DNA from: Candolleomyces eurysporus
Taxonomy: Eukaryota > Basidiomycota > Agaricomycetes > Agaricales > Psathyrellaceae
DNA: 64,000 nucleotides
Direction: 5' to 3'
Assembly (NCBI GenBank): GCA_027579435.1
Contig: JANBPK010000719.1
Coordinates: forward strand, 122,107 to 186,106
Shown here: positions 34,157-45,200 of the stretch, in pieces
Layout: each line of letters begins with the position of its first letter
Numbering within the stretch: position 1 is the stretch's first letter
The notes under the pieces: model-generated
Told to the model about the DNA's origin: nothing
The model's input: the letters and a program-made list of their open reading frames with translations, nothing else
The model's database searches: none
Made by a program: the position numbers and the translations under genes

Positions 34157-36287
34157 TTACAACAGTGAGGCATTTCTTCGACCAGCCCTAGTTTTCATTG
34201 GTGAGGGATGTACTATATCTGGCTGTTTCATCTGCTTCTGTAAACCCTCCTCACTGCCAGAATCATCTTCACTTTGTATTATATTTTCCTTCAAGTCTTG
34301 AGAAAAGGTAACACGCTTTGGAACTTTGCTGCATCTAGCACTTGGCTTCCCAGATGGAGGACGGCCACGCTTGCCAGTATGAATCTAGAGCCATTGTTCA
34401 ACAAATGTAAAAATATATAAGATTTAGCATCATACCTTGGGTGGCCTTCCCACTTTGGGCTGCAACACTTCAGAATCTGGGTTGATCTTGTTTTGTACAG
34501 CCTCACGGAAAGATGCAGGGCCAACAGTGGTGCTGTGCCCCTTAGCCTGAACATCTTTCCATGTTTCATTCTAGAAATAAGAATTAGTCAAAAAANGAAG
34601 TCAAAAAAAGATATGACAAACAGGCATTATATGCCACAATCCAGGTATGGCAGGCTTTGCAACTATGCCTGTGAAGGCACAGATGCTTCCACACTGAACT
34701 TGTTGTACAGGTAGATCCTTATAGCCATTTGGATCATGCAAAGGTTTGATATCCATAGTATAAGGGTGGCCTAGAAAGATAACAGACATGTGAAATGGAT
34801 CAGAAAACATGGGAAAGGCTTGTGATAGAACATACCAATGGTATGATTATGATCAAGATATCCAAGCTCAAAATACAGATTATACAAACCAGCAGGGATG
34901 CGCACAAACTTCTTGAAATACACCTTGCAGTACATCTTGAGGTAGTTGTTGTTTGAGATGTGATTAAAGGTGAAAGGGTTAGAGGAATTGGCAGTGGTGA
35001 TGCATCGGGAAACAAACTCCTTTTCCTGCCACATCTGCATGTATGGGTGGATGCCATTGTGAAGCCTGATCCACATTTGTTCATTGCTGCATACCTCAGA
35101 CACTGAAAGGCCTGGAGGAATAGCAACATGATACAGATAATCATTTGCAAGGTGTCGACCAAAACCTCCAAATGCTTTACTGGTATTGGTGGTCAGGGCA
35201 ACAACAATAGGGGTGGACTTATCCTCCATGCAGGATTGGCGCCAGGAGTCAAGCCTCTCAAAGGCATCATTAGTCTCCAAGACCCAGTCTGGGCCATCAG
35301 GAAACTGGGAAAAGAGATTTTCTTTCCGCCACTGCCAAAATGAATCACTAATGGGCAGTAGTTTGATGTGCTGCAATTTACTCACCTTGGAGCCCACTTG
35401 CAGGTCTTTTGCTGACCAGAAAGTACTGGAGCTTGTTATATGCAGTCGAGCCAACCGTGCAAAGTCTGCAACAATGATGACATGGTTGGTCATAACAAAT
35501 GCACAGAATATACTGATTGTGCGCTTCTGCTCTGTTGGAGAACCAGGGTCGATGAATTGAGAAGGGACTTTAAAAACGCGCAAGTGCTGTGCCTTCTTTG
35601 CATTCTTGTTGGGTCCTGGAGCATCAATAGCTGTGAGGGCTTCAAAGTCTAGTCGAGATAGGATGTAGACTGATGACTCAAGACCAAAGTTGATTGTAAC
35701 AGCATGCTATAGGAAGAGGCAGACAGATGTGAGGGTGAATGATATTGAATCATAGAATGAACAGCACTCACATGCCCAGCAGCAACAACCAGGCATTTAC
35801 CCCTCATTGCATACACCAAAGGGCCCTGCTTGAGTGGCCTATCCACCAGGTATACACATGAGGTCTCCCGAGGCTCTGGTACAGGCTCAGGTGTACGTCC
35901 TGCTCGCTTCGCTTTCTCTGCCTCTGCTTTCTTTGCCTTGAGCTTTAATTTCTCTTCCTGCTCTGCTTGCTTTGAGATAGTTATTGCATTAGCTAAATCG
36001 TTGGAATTGGGGGTATAGGGCGGCTTATTAGGGTCTGGTTCCTCGAGTTTCTTATCAAAGTGCTGGCAGTCAATGCTGATTGAGAAGTACTTCTTGGTGT
36101 CGGACCCAAGGGCAAAGCAGCGAGGAAAAAGACGAATTTGAGCTGTATAATTGATGGTTGAGACAATTCTCATTAATTATGTGTGAAAAAATGCACCTTG
36201 AGGGATCTGTCCAGTCACCCTTTCCTCCTCCTTGCATAGTCGATCGATTTTCTTGAAAAATCCAAACACCTCAGGAGCTTCAGGCAT
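34157..36287 (-). CDS. AT-hook protein of unknown function
   Basis: Six exons, 36197..36287, 35772..36142, 34836..35706, 34622..34770, 34436..34570 and 34157..34384, join without phase conflict to 614 residues. The N-terminus is MPEAPEVFGFFKKID. A Lys/Glu/Ala-rich helix (EEKLKLKAKKAEAEKAKR) is followed by a large globular region with many aromatic residues (DSFWQWRKENLFSQF, FGGFGRHLANDYLYHVAIP, MYCKVYFKKFVRIPAGLYNLYFELG). Near the end are two AT-hook cores, KVGRPPK and GKRGRPPSGKP, which bind the minor groove of AT-rich DNA in known proteins. A Lys/Arg-rich tail follows. I do not recognise the central domain. Its isolated position beside repeats suggests it could be domesticated or mobile-element derived. 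An N at about 34596 is intronic. Confidence 0.75.
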
Positions 36288-37106
36288 TGTGTGAGGAAGT
36301 GGCGAGTGTCAGAGCAGTACTGCTGGACCCAGACATCAATATTTCTAGTACCAGAATAGAATAAAGTACCAGATGCCTAGGAAAAAGTGTACCTGATGAG
36401 GTTTGGATGTGTCTGGACAGGAGAGGAGGAAGTTTGGACGTGTCTGAATGGAGAAAAGGATTTTTGAGGCAATAGACAAGAATAGGAACTGATTTGACAT
36501 GTATATCTACGTGTAGCAGAAGGATTTCAGCAAGAAGTAAGGAACAGTGACCAGGGCAATGTAGGATCAAGTAACACAACACGACATGGCGCGCTGATTT
36601 TGTAGCGTGGGAACAATTTTCTAAATTGGTCACTCAGTTACCTCATGCTCGATCCTCAAGAAATGTCAGATGCGCGTTAAATCTACTAGAGCATCTGCGC
36701 GCAAAAATGGATTGACTGCAACCACCATTCGTTACACATCCCTATAGCATTTATTTCGGAATATTTGAAACTATTTTCTGCAGCTAGAGGGATTACAACG
36801 AGTACGAAGGTTACTTCAACCCGATGGGGACCATCGTGCTCTCGAACAACTGGTTTGTGGGTAAATGAAATTGAAACTCATGTTACAACCTCAAATCAAC
36901 ATGGAAAGGCCGAGCCTCTTTTGCACACGCGAATGCTATGGATGTTTAGTCTAAAGATGACGCTGAAACCTGTTTCAATTTTCTGGGGTATTCTCTTTTT
37001 CGTTTGCAATCGATGTCGTCACTGCGATACTCCAATGTCTCAGCAGAGAGTACTAAAGCCTGTTACTGACTCGTGTGTCATACATACTCTCTTTCCACCC
37101 ACCGTC
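36288..37106. other. intergenic region between divergent genes
   Basis: Contains the presumed promoters of the AT-hook gene (minus) and the gene starting at 37107 (plus). Several frames exist but have no splice support or motif. Confidence 0.4.
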
Positions 37107-37732
37107 ATGGACGCCTTCCAGATGCAGCGCATTACGGAGTGGGTTAGCGCCCAACGGCGGTCCGAGGACATTATTTTGCTCGACCCTGTGCAAGAAGATA
37201 TCTTCCACATCCCCTGGTGAGAGTTTACTATGCAGCCAACGTCGACCCTTTCTCATGTAAAACAGGCCTGAGTTAAAGATTGGTCCTGATGGAGGTTGCA
37301 TAAGGCTCTTGCCATCTGCCATTCTGGCGTTTCTCAAGTCACGGAAGCTTTTATGGACCTGCTTCTGTTTTTCTGCGGATCCGTTAGGACACCCAGTCGC
37401 AGAGTTTGTGGAATACGAGAACGACCAGGTTCGCGTATACTGTGCTAACCGCATCAATCCATGTGGCTTTCATTGTGAGTTGCATAACCCCCCCCCCCCA
37501 CGCACCAATTAAGTTAAATATCTTTGGCCCAGTAAATCTCAACCGTATTTATCTCCGCTCCGAGATTTCGTTTGAGTTCGACGCGTTTCAAGCGGAACAG
37601 TCCTACGAAGAATTTAATAACGCCATGTTGGAGATGTTCCGTATCGACCAAGAGAATGACATTATAGAAGGATGGTTCGGCACCTACGATGCCCCTCGTA
37701 GCCAAGATGGTGTAAAAAGGATTCCATTGTAA
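37107..37732 (+). CDS. small hypothetical protein
   Basis: Three exons, 37107..37216, 37266..37474 and 37533..37732, fit with GTGAGA/ACAG and GTGAGT/CCCAG introns of 49 and 58 bases. The product is about 172 residues: MDAFQMQRITEWV, a middle segment IRLLPSAILAFLKSRKLL followed by several Cys (WTCFCF, VYCANRINPCGF), and an acidic C-terminus (FDAFQAEQSYEEFNNAML, DYDAP-like). No known domain is recognised. The second intron contains a run of 12 Cs at about 37488-37499. The gene is convergent with the next one, 84 bases apart. Confidence 0.6.
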
Positions 37733-37815
37733 CTTGTACATCATAAGTAACATATACAATTTGCGAGAGAGCATCACGCTACAGAGCAACCTGAGTTTCG
37801 GACACCTGGATATTG

Positions 37816-38917
37816 TCAGGACGATGTACAACATGTCTCGATAGCACTCACAATCGAGGGCTTTGGGCTGGTTCTGCAGCCAGCGACAACCACGTTTCGA
37901 AGAGGCCGGTACTGAGCGTCGGGCCCACAACAATCTCGACACGCAAGCCTCCACTGCAGGTCAGCGTCTATGACATCGGGCTCGGCTCCAATCCGATCCT
38001 CGAAACAGAAACGGAGAGTGTAGCGGTCATTGATACCTCGGGGTGACCTCCCACAATATCCATAAGTGGCACACCAATGTTGTTCTGCCTTCCAATCAAA
38101 AGCACGATTGAGCGAATCAAAGCCTCGTAAGGCGTACTTGATCATACAACACTTCATCCTGGGCGTCAGTTCCCGATCTACCGTGTTGAGCAACCCAACG
38201 TGGTCGGAGGTCATTCTGGGATACGCGCATACCACTGCATTCCAAGACACATAGTTCATCACGAATGTGGAGTGGAATTTGAAAATGGCCGTGGATGGCA
38301 CGGAGTGTGCTGATTCGATGGCATTGACGACGGCGCGCGTTTCCTTGTGGCGATAGAACACGACGGCCTTGATGCCTTGATACGAGGAAATGGTTAGTGG
38401 TATCCAAGCAGTCAGAATGGATACACACCAGTATCTATCTGCCAAGAATGTCCTTGGTCATACTCAGACGATTGCTGTTGAAGATCCGCATGCATTTCCA
38501 CCGTCTCCTTCACATACTCCGTTTGCCCAATCATGAACTCGTCGAAAGTGACCAGGCCGCCGAGCGGCACATACATATCGAGGTCCCTGGGGACGACGTA
38601 TCCAGGTTCGATGAGGTCGACTGCCACCGATCCCGAAATTATAACCAGTTGATCCCTCATCATCTCGATAGTCTCTGCCGGAAGTCGCCACTTCTTCAAG
38701 ATGGATGCCACCCGCCCCCGAACTTCCCTTTTCATAAGGAGATAGTGATATCGAGACGTTTGCCCAAGGTTGGTCAGAGGTGCTAGAGCGACGTAACGAA
38801 GGATGTGCCGATGAATTTCAACAGGAGTGCCTAACCAGGGCGAACCTATGCGACCATTAGACGTGCCACGTAGAAAATTTGTCACCGGAAATTGGTACCT
38901 AGATCAGTCGATGTCAT
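37816..38917 (-). CDS. F-box-like protein with nucleotidyltransferase-like fold
   Basis: Three exons: a 19-base first exon 38899..38917 (MTSTDL), then 38429..38845 and 37816..38375. The N-terminal segment LGTPVEIHRHILRYVALAPLT with NLGQTSRYHY looks like an F-box (LPxEIxxxIxxxL...LxxTSR). About 40 residues later comes IISGSVAVDLIEP followed by PRDLDMYVP. This pattern (GSxA ... DLDxYV) is the hallmark of nucleotidyltransferase-like folds fused to F-boxes in many agaricomycete proteins. The C-terminal part has FKFHSTFVMNYVSWNAVVCAYP, RFCFEDR and clustered Cys (RLACRDCCGPD). F-box proteins recruit substrates to SCF ubiquitin ligases. Whether the nucleotidyltransferase-like part is catalytic is unknown. 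Confidence 0.65.
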
Positions 38918-40733
38918 GGCACTGAAGAGGAGGTGATATGTGGAAAAGCAGCGCCTGATCCGCCAAAGAAAAGAATGGGGAACGCAACGAAATCCAAGGG
39001 TGTTGCACTCTGGTTATAAGCGTTGGAGGCGAATTTGAATAGCCGATCCATCATTCCGCCAAATCTATCTGGGTTCCATCACGCGCTGATAAGGACGGTT
39101 CTCATGGACCAGGGATGTAATTCCAAAAGGATGTGGCACGATGAGCCAATGTACTGTCTTTTGAGCAATGTCGACCATGATCCGGGCCTCCACCCCCCTG
39201 TGTGCAAGGTACCGTAGTCATTAAGAGTAAAAGGGTAGAGGGCACAAGCGGAGTTGGCGTTCTGGCCGACTGGTCTGGCGGGATAGGGTATAAGGATTCT
39301 GCGATGCTTTTCTTTAGGCTTATCACCTGATCGAAGCGCAAGGGCAAGGTTACTCTCGATGGCCCTCAACCCAATCTAGGGTGCTACACCAAGAAAGTGG
39401 GAATTATCGTTCTTACACGATGTCCGTAAACAAGGGACAATGCTGGGCCTGCAATCCGTTGTTGCACAAGCATCAATGATGGGCCGCTTCGGCAATCAGC
39501 GCTCTGCAGGTCTCCGACCGGTTTCAGTCCCCAGGAGGTATACAGTCATCTCACAGCCCAACGCAAAGTAATTTATTAGGACTTTCAGTAGCGTGCGCAT
39601 AGTGTTTTACACATCTGCAGTGTAACCCACCGGCGTTGAGTGGCCACTATTGCACCTGGACCATTGGGGACTTTGGCCTCTTTCAATCTGTAAACAATGC
39701 GTTGACCAACAACCGCGCCCCCGTGCCCTGATCAAAAGATCCACCCTCTTGATCTTCAAATTTTCTTGGTGATCACTCCATCGGAGCCCCAACGGTCTGT
39801 GCTCCTATCCAGCTCAATCGGCTCAATTGAAGTTTGAGCCAAGCCGACTCTCACGTTAGCAGACGCAATGGCGATGGGAAGGACCCCACAGCTCGTTTCC
39901 GAGTGCGATGGAAATACGCACGGCGAATGCAGCCTGTTTTAGGAGGATTTGAGGTGAATGAAAGGCTTTGAACGTCGGATGGCCTCTATGAACATATACA
40001 AATATGATATCTCTATAGCATGAAGTATGACCGTGCAGTACTGACTTTTGCGCGATTCATACCCTGCGAAGATGTGGCTCAAGACTTGGAAGGTTTAGTT
40101 TTTGGGTGGTGCAGCGATTTCAGTATGCGTGAACAGCCTGGAGACTCGCCCCTTGACCCCCCTCCTTCACCCACTTACACGCCTCCGGTGACACCCTCGT
40201 GAGCTTCGCTGTTCAACCTACTCCTCCTTGTACTCTTTGCTGAACCATGCTTTTTAACCGCGTTTAACCGTTATCTATCTGTATTTGCGCTCCACTTTGT
40301 CAAAAGAAGTATTAATCAAACCTTCAACATTCAGCCATACACCGGATCACCTCAATCAGGATTGAACGTCATGTCATTGGCCAAGTAGGTCTCAACCGGT
40401 GGTCGTTTCTTACCTTTTACCTTGGATTGCAGCACGCCTCATCACAAATCTCTACTCTCCTTCAACCCTGAACCTCGAAGTGGGCAAGTGGAAGAAGATT
40501 TGCCACCTCCTTCGGAAGATATAACTCTCGCTGAGCGCACACCAGCTGTTTTGGGGTTGTTTCGGGACAAACCTTCTAAACACAGCCCGTTTTGGGCCCC
40601 AATTGTTGATAACAACGCCCCCTGTTCGCATGTTGATCTGCGCACCGTCAGGCCCCGGTAAGCAATAACATTCGATTGCGCTATGTAGACGTAAATACGA
40701 AAGATTTAAAGATGGCACCAAAGTGCCCAGACT
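38918..40733. other. gene-poor interval
   Basis: About 1.8 kb with only short frames. The best is a plus-strand ATG frame at 40020-40202 (60 residues, Pro-rich end PPPSPTYTPPVTP). It could be a small gene or an exon, but I find no splice partner. I see no repeat or RNA gene. Confidence 0.35.
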
Positions 40734-41524
40734 CTATTTCTTCCGATGGTCGTCGGATGGACAGTAATCCCACTGTTAACGTATGAGCAATTTTCGATCT
40801 AAACATTCAAATGACTCACGTAAATGCTTCGATCCCTTAGCCAGTCCCACATTTCATTTCGTGATGTCGACGCAGGCTGTTCTCCACGCTTGGGCCTAGT
40901 GTGCCGTCAGACCATATGTCGGAGGTCGGATTGCGCAAGTTACTAACCATGGAAATTGGGTTGCTCTTGGTTCGATGTATGAGGAAGGAGGCTGATTATT
41001 CTTGGAGCCAGTGTCATGCATCTGTAGTTCGAATCTAGAGACCGGTTAGCGACGAATGTAGACTGGCGCCAATCACTCACCGTTTGCTCAGGAGGCGAGG
41101 GGGCATTGGCTTTACGCCCGTGTCCTGGTCCCGTTGATCCTCATGAAGACTAGTAAACGGTCAGGCGACGAAGTATGCCAACGCATGAAACTGACCTCGG
41201 AAGCAGGGCGGTGGTCGAAGAATCGCTATCACAGGAACGAGTCTCTTTGCTAGGTGTTGATTTTTGGTCATTCTTCATCTGAGTGGAACAAGCATGACAC
41301 ATTTCCACTTTGCCTTTGGACAGACATATAGAGCATTGCATATCAGAGTCACGCGAAGAGTGAGGAGGAGCGGGATTAACGATGTCATCGTTTTGAAGGT
41401 GTCGTTCACATTGAATCAGGCAATGTTTGGGGGTTGCATGATCATATCGAGGAGAAATCAGAGGATCGGAAGTTGAACGGGGCAGTGATGCAGGCAGTTT
41501 AGAAGGCATTATAGTTAGAGGCAT
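40734..41524 (-). CDS. small protein with C-x2-C...C-x2-C motif
   Basis: Five exons, 41196..41524, 41081..41149, 40948..41034, 40820..40895 and 40734..40772, join in phase with standard GT-AG introns of 47-52 bases, giving about 199 residues. The N-terminus is Ser/Pro-rich. At about residue 70 CSICLSKGKVEMCHAC gives a C-x2-C-x9-C-x2-C arrangement that could bind one zinc ion. The rest is hydrophilic, with WDWLRDRSIY near the end. The family is not recognised. It lies next to the Helitron's 3' side but runs as a normal spliced gene. Confidence 0.55.
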
Positions 41525-41819
41525 GTGTTGGGGAAACGAGTGAACGGGGGTCCTTTTAAACCCCTGGATACCACAATTGAGACATGTGGGGCGAAAGCTA
41601 AATCAATGTTGTCATTTCTGGAGCAGGAAAATGCTGAGCGGCAGAACGTAACCGTAGCTCATTGGGAATGTTGTCAGTGCAGGTCCGAGATTGGTATTGG
41701 GATTGGTTCCCGTTTTGTGTGCTCACGCGTACAGTTGTTGTCCAAAGCGCAGTGGATAGACGCTCCTCTTCAATTGTTGAGTTGATATACATATGTCATC
41801 ATATGCAAATAAACCCAAA

Positions 41820-44800
41820 TCAATGTTCCAACGTGTACAAGGCAATGGTAGGTCGTTTTCCGTTGCACCTCGACAATCCTCGTTCTGCTTGGGATAGCAA
41901 ACTCATTGTTCCTTCAAAAATGCTGTACGCACCCTGCATCCCATCATGCATGTAAACTTTGTCGCTGACCGTTATCACTCTAGAAATGAAGTGGAATGCA
42001 CCGTAATAGACCACGCCGACAAGCCTATATAAACCGTTGGATCGCATCTCAATTCGCTTGTTCACTAAAAAGTCGTCACGACCATCTAGCTCAAAACATA
42101 TGATGGTTTGGAGTTGGAACACAGGCTCGGTCTGACCACCGCACGAGCCACATACCTGCGGAATGAGATTCATTCCGTTCACGAAGTCTTGTACGGATGC
42201 GGAATGATCAACAACGAAATAACGACCAGCAGGCAAACGGCCGGAACGCGTGTGAGTGCCAGCCCAAGTGCAGTGTTGACACTTGATGTTTATTGTACAA
42301 TCGCTGAACCCCCAGTCAGAACCGAGAATATGTCGCGACAGTTGTAAGATGTCCGCTCCTGCTGATCCAGCTGGATACTCATCGTTGTATAGCTCTCGTG
42401 TCTTCTGTCTCCATGCATTCTGGACACGGGTCAGGTCTTCAGCAGGATCTTGCAGCGCCATGGTCTCAAAACCTGATATCATGCAGGCCATGATTTGGCT
42501 GTACGCCGATGTTGCTGAGGCGAGTGATTTGTCTTCCTTCCACACATTGTGCATAATACTGGTCCATGAATCGTAAGCACAGCTGTAGTCTTCTCCATCC
42601 CAAATAGGACCAACAGGAAGTTGCCAAGATGCAGTTAATGTGTTGCTCTTCATTTTCTTCTTTCGTGGGGTTTCTGTTAAATTGACTGGCTTGCATTTCT
42701 TTGAAGGGATCGGAAGGTGAACGATTGGATTGATGTCGAATTCTGAAGTCAAATCTAAAGCTGTTCGTAGTTGAATTTTCGGATGCCATGTGCTTTCGAC
42801 TTTGACTTTAGACCAATTTTTGTATCGGTCGATGGTTGCCCACCGTGTAGTCTGGACAATGTCTTCAGGCAGTTTTCCATTGTACCGTAAGTCAGTAATA
42901 ATATCTAAGTAATTCAACTCACGGTATTCCTGCCGCAGGTCGCCATTCAGCGAGCCTGTTAATTTGTTTCTCGGGAAATCACGCAATATCAAAGTCCCTG
43001 CGAGGCTAGTCCCACGAGACAAACATGTGTATGCGGCTTGAAAATTCTTGCAGTTTTTAAGGTCAATGACGTTGTATTCTCTAGTTTTCCCTTGAGCGGA
43101 ATAGTCTGTCATGGCGAAGTTCGGTAATATGGGCACCTGGGACCTTGATATACACATATATAAGTCTGAAGGAAGACGTGCATCGACTGTGTGGGCCATT
43201 CGAGTCATAGGTACGACATTCTTAGGCAAGTTTGGCATGTTAACTTGCTGAGGTGGATCAATTAATTCCAGATATACGACTTCCAACCGTTTACATTGAC
43301 GCATTCTATCGGCCCAAGAGTATGTCCATCCAACAACTCGCGCTTCTTGGCCACGGGTGATGCACAGTTCTGTGGCATCATTGTAACGAATGATAACAGG
43401 CATACCTCTACAAAGACGCAGCTTGCCGGGCACATGTTCACTCGTGGATGGAGGTTGATCCCACAGAGCATCCTGCTCCGCAGACGACATTGTTTTAGCT
43501 TTTGAGAATACCTTCACAGTCCCAAAACTGTTTTGCCGTTTGGGCTCGCCAGTGGTGAGTTTGTCTGCACTGTAAAAATCTTCCAATTCGTAGCCAATTT
43601 CCTTTGCGAACCGAATCGCTTGCGACTCATTCAAATGGTCTTTATCTAGATTTCTTGCGGTAATAATAGAAACGTTCTTGAAACCACCTTTGTCCACGGA
43701 CAAGCCGTCTGTACTTGGTGCGATTCGACTCCGAATCAGGTCAATATCTGCGTCCGTACAAGCATAATATTGTAAGTTCTCCAACACTGTCTTGAACGCC
43801 ACTTCTTGTGGGTCAGATCCTATTTGACGCATGTTTTGTTTTAGGATGACTGTAGTTGTGAATTGAAGCCAGATCGATTTTCCGATGGTCTTCTCTTGCT
43901 GTACGACATTCTGTCGCGGTGATTGGTACAACGTAACAGACCGGCTGTACAGTGGTTCAATCTTTCCTGCAGGAGGCAATTGGGCGAAATCACCAGCCAA
44001 TATGACACTCAGCCCCCCAAAAGGCTTCTCAAACACTCCAAGTGCTTTGCACAACCGTGCGCTGATGCGACATAGATTAACACAGTTCAACATGGAGACT
44101 TCATCTAGAAGTATGTACCCGACCATTTTGAGACGATCCATTAGGTCTGATATTGAGCCATATTTGTCTCCAGATGTTTGTCCAGTTCGAAGGCCCAGGA
44201 ATGAATGATACGTTGTCCCTCCTATTAACGCTGCGGCTGTCCCTGTTGGTGCAAGAAGAATGAAACGGTATGGCTCCCTACGTGCCTTGAAATAAGATTC
44301 TAACGCTCTGATCACTCGGCTTTTCCCAGTACCACCCATTCCCCCGAGATACATGAGCAATTGATCTGGCGCAACACAGGTTGCGTGATTTGCCACGATT
44401 TTGAAGGCCTTTTGTTGGTCTGTATTTAAATTCTTTTCGTCGATGATTGTTTTAATGAGTTTGGCACAATCAGAATGAGATGGAGTGAAGTCTTTGGACA
44501 GATAGCTAGCCGGCACAATGTATGCATCGTTTCGAACAGGATGCGGCGCAGATGGTTCATTCATTGATATGTGATTAGGCACAGCCGCTGCAAATTGTCG
44601 ACGCCAATGCAGCTGCTTTTGACTGCGAACAATGGCCCGCCATGTGGGTGCGGACATGTCGTTGTCGATGATTATTCTGGGCAGATTTAAATGATCTCGC
44701 AGAGAGCGAGAGGGTTTGTTGAACTCAGACCAACCAGCATTTCTCAAATCCATCATTGTCTCCACGTGTTGCAACTTCACTTTTTTACAAGCAGGCCCTT

Positions 44801-45200
44801 CTTTGATATGATCCAATTCTATGTCTATCAGTGCGACACCCGATTCATCGCAATCTAAGCCTAATCCTTCCTCTTCTTCAGCGTCATTGTGCTCGCTCTC
44901 GCTATCAGTTTCATTTCCCCCCAATGCCTTGAACTGAGCGCAAAAATCATCTTTCGCATCATAACACTCATAACGGACATTGAAATTGCGCATCAGTTCT
45001 CTTTGACAGTCTGAGAAGGTATGTCGTTGAAATGCTTGCTCCCACGTTTCCGTCGAAGACTTCAAGTCAACTCCAGTTCGCCATGGACAAAAAAAAAGTG
45101 AGCATTGTGCAACAGTAGACTTCTCGGTCTCCAGTGTCCATTCGTGGTAGGGGTGGACCAATGAAGTTTGGCACCACAAAATGGCGACGGCTGGGATCAC
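41820..45200 (-). CDS. Helitron Pif1-type helicase with C-terminal cysteine-peptidase-like domain
   Basis: 1126 codons; true translation enters from the previous frame near 45090. Helicase motifs: Walker A GGMGGTGKS (about residue 288), APTGTAAALIGG, the DE box ILLDEVSML, LAGDFAQLPP, and the late motifs DYSAQGKT and AYTCLSRGTS. After about residue 860 a separate region begins. DYSCAYDSWTS resembles a Cys box, a CQHC...CGSC pair resembles a zinc ribbon, and YRLVGVVYYGAFHFISRV followed by VYMHDGM resembles the His and Asp boxes of ubiquitin-specific peptidases. Helitrons with peptidase domains are known in some lineages; this particular arrangement I infer from pattern only. It would be a rolling-circle transposon helicase with an added deubiquitinase-like tail. 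Confidence 0.8.
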   Translation of the reverse strand: MIPAVAILWCQTSLVHPYHEWTLETEKSTVAQCSLFFCPWRTGVDLKSSTETWEQAFQRHTFSDCQRELMRNFNVRYECYDAKDDFCAQFKALGGNETDSESEHNDAEEEEGLGLDCDESGVALIDIELDHIKEGPACKKVKLQHVETMMDLRNAGWSEFNKPSRSLRDHLNLPRIIIDNDMSAPTWRAIVRSQKQLHWRRQFAAAVPNHISMNEPSAPHPVRNDAYIVPASYLSKDFTPSHSDCAKLIKTIIDEKNLNTDQQKAFKIVANHATCVAPDQLLMYLGGMGGTGKSRVIRALESYFKARREPYRFILLAPTGTAAALIGGTTYHSFLGLRTGQTSGDKYGSISDLMDRLKMVGYILLDEVSMLNCVNLCRISARLCKALGVFEKPFGGLSVILAGDFAQLPPAGKIEPLYSRSVTLYQSPRQNVVQQEKTIGKSIWLQFTTTVILKQNMRQIGSDPQEVAFKTVLENLQYYACTDADIDLIRSRIAPSTDGLSVDKGGFKNVSIITARNLDKDHLNESQAIRFAKEIGYELEDFYSADKLTTGEPKRQNSFGTVKVFSKAKTMSSAEQDALWDQPPSTSEHVPGKLRLCRGMPVIIRYNDATELCITRGQEARVVGWTYSWADRMRQCKRLEVVYLELIDPPQQVNMPNLPKNVVPMTRMAHTVDARLPSDLYMCISRSQVPILPNFAMTDYSAQGKTREYNVIDLKNCKNFQAAYTCLSRGTSLAGTLILRDFPRNKLTGSLNGDLRQEYRELNYLDIITDLRYNGKLPEDIVQTTRWATIDRYKNWSKVKVESTWHPKIQLRTALDLTSEFDINPIVHLPIPSKKCKPVNLTETPRKKKMKSNTLTASWQLPVGPIWDGEDYSCAYDSWTSIMHNVWKEDKSLASATSAYSQIMACMISGFETMALQDPAEDLTRVQNAWRQKTRELYNDEYPAGSAGADILQLSRHILGSDWGFSDCTINIKCQHCTWAGTHTRSGRLPAGRYFVVDHSASVQDFVNGMNLIPQVCGSCGGQTEPVFQLQTIICFELDGRDDFLVNKRIEMRSNGLYRLVGVVYYGAFHFISRVITVSDKVYMHDGMQGAYSIFEGTMSLLSQAERGLSRCNGKRPTIALYTLEH

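Noticed and set aside
39079..39369. Minus-strand frames in the gene-poor interval
   Set aside because: Two overlapping frames of similar length with no motif; neither is supported.
41545..41570. GGGGGT/ACCCCT hairpin as the Helitron 3' end
   Set aside because: No convincing CTRR terminus next to it and it lies close to the start of a normal spliced gene; kept only as a possibility.
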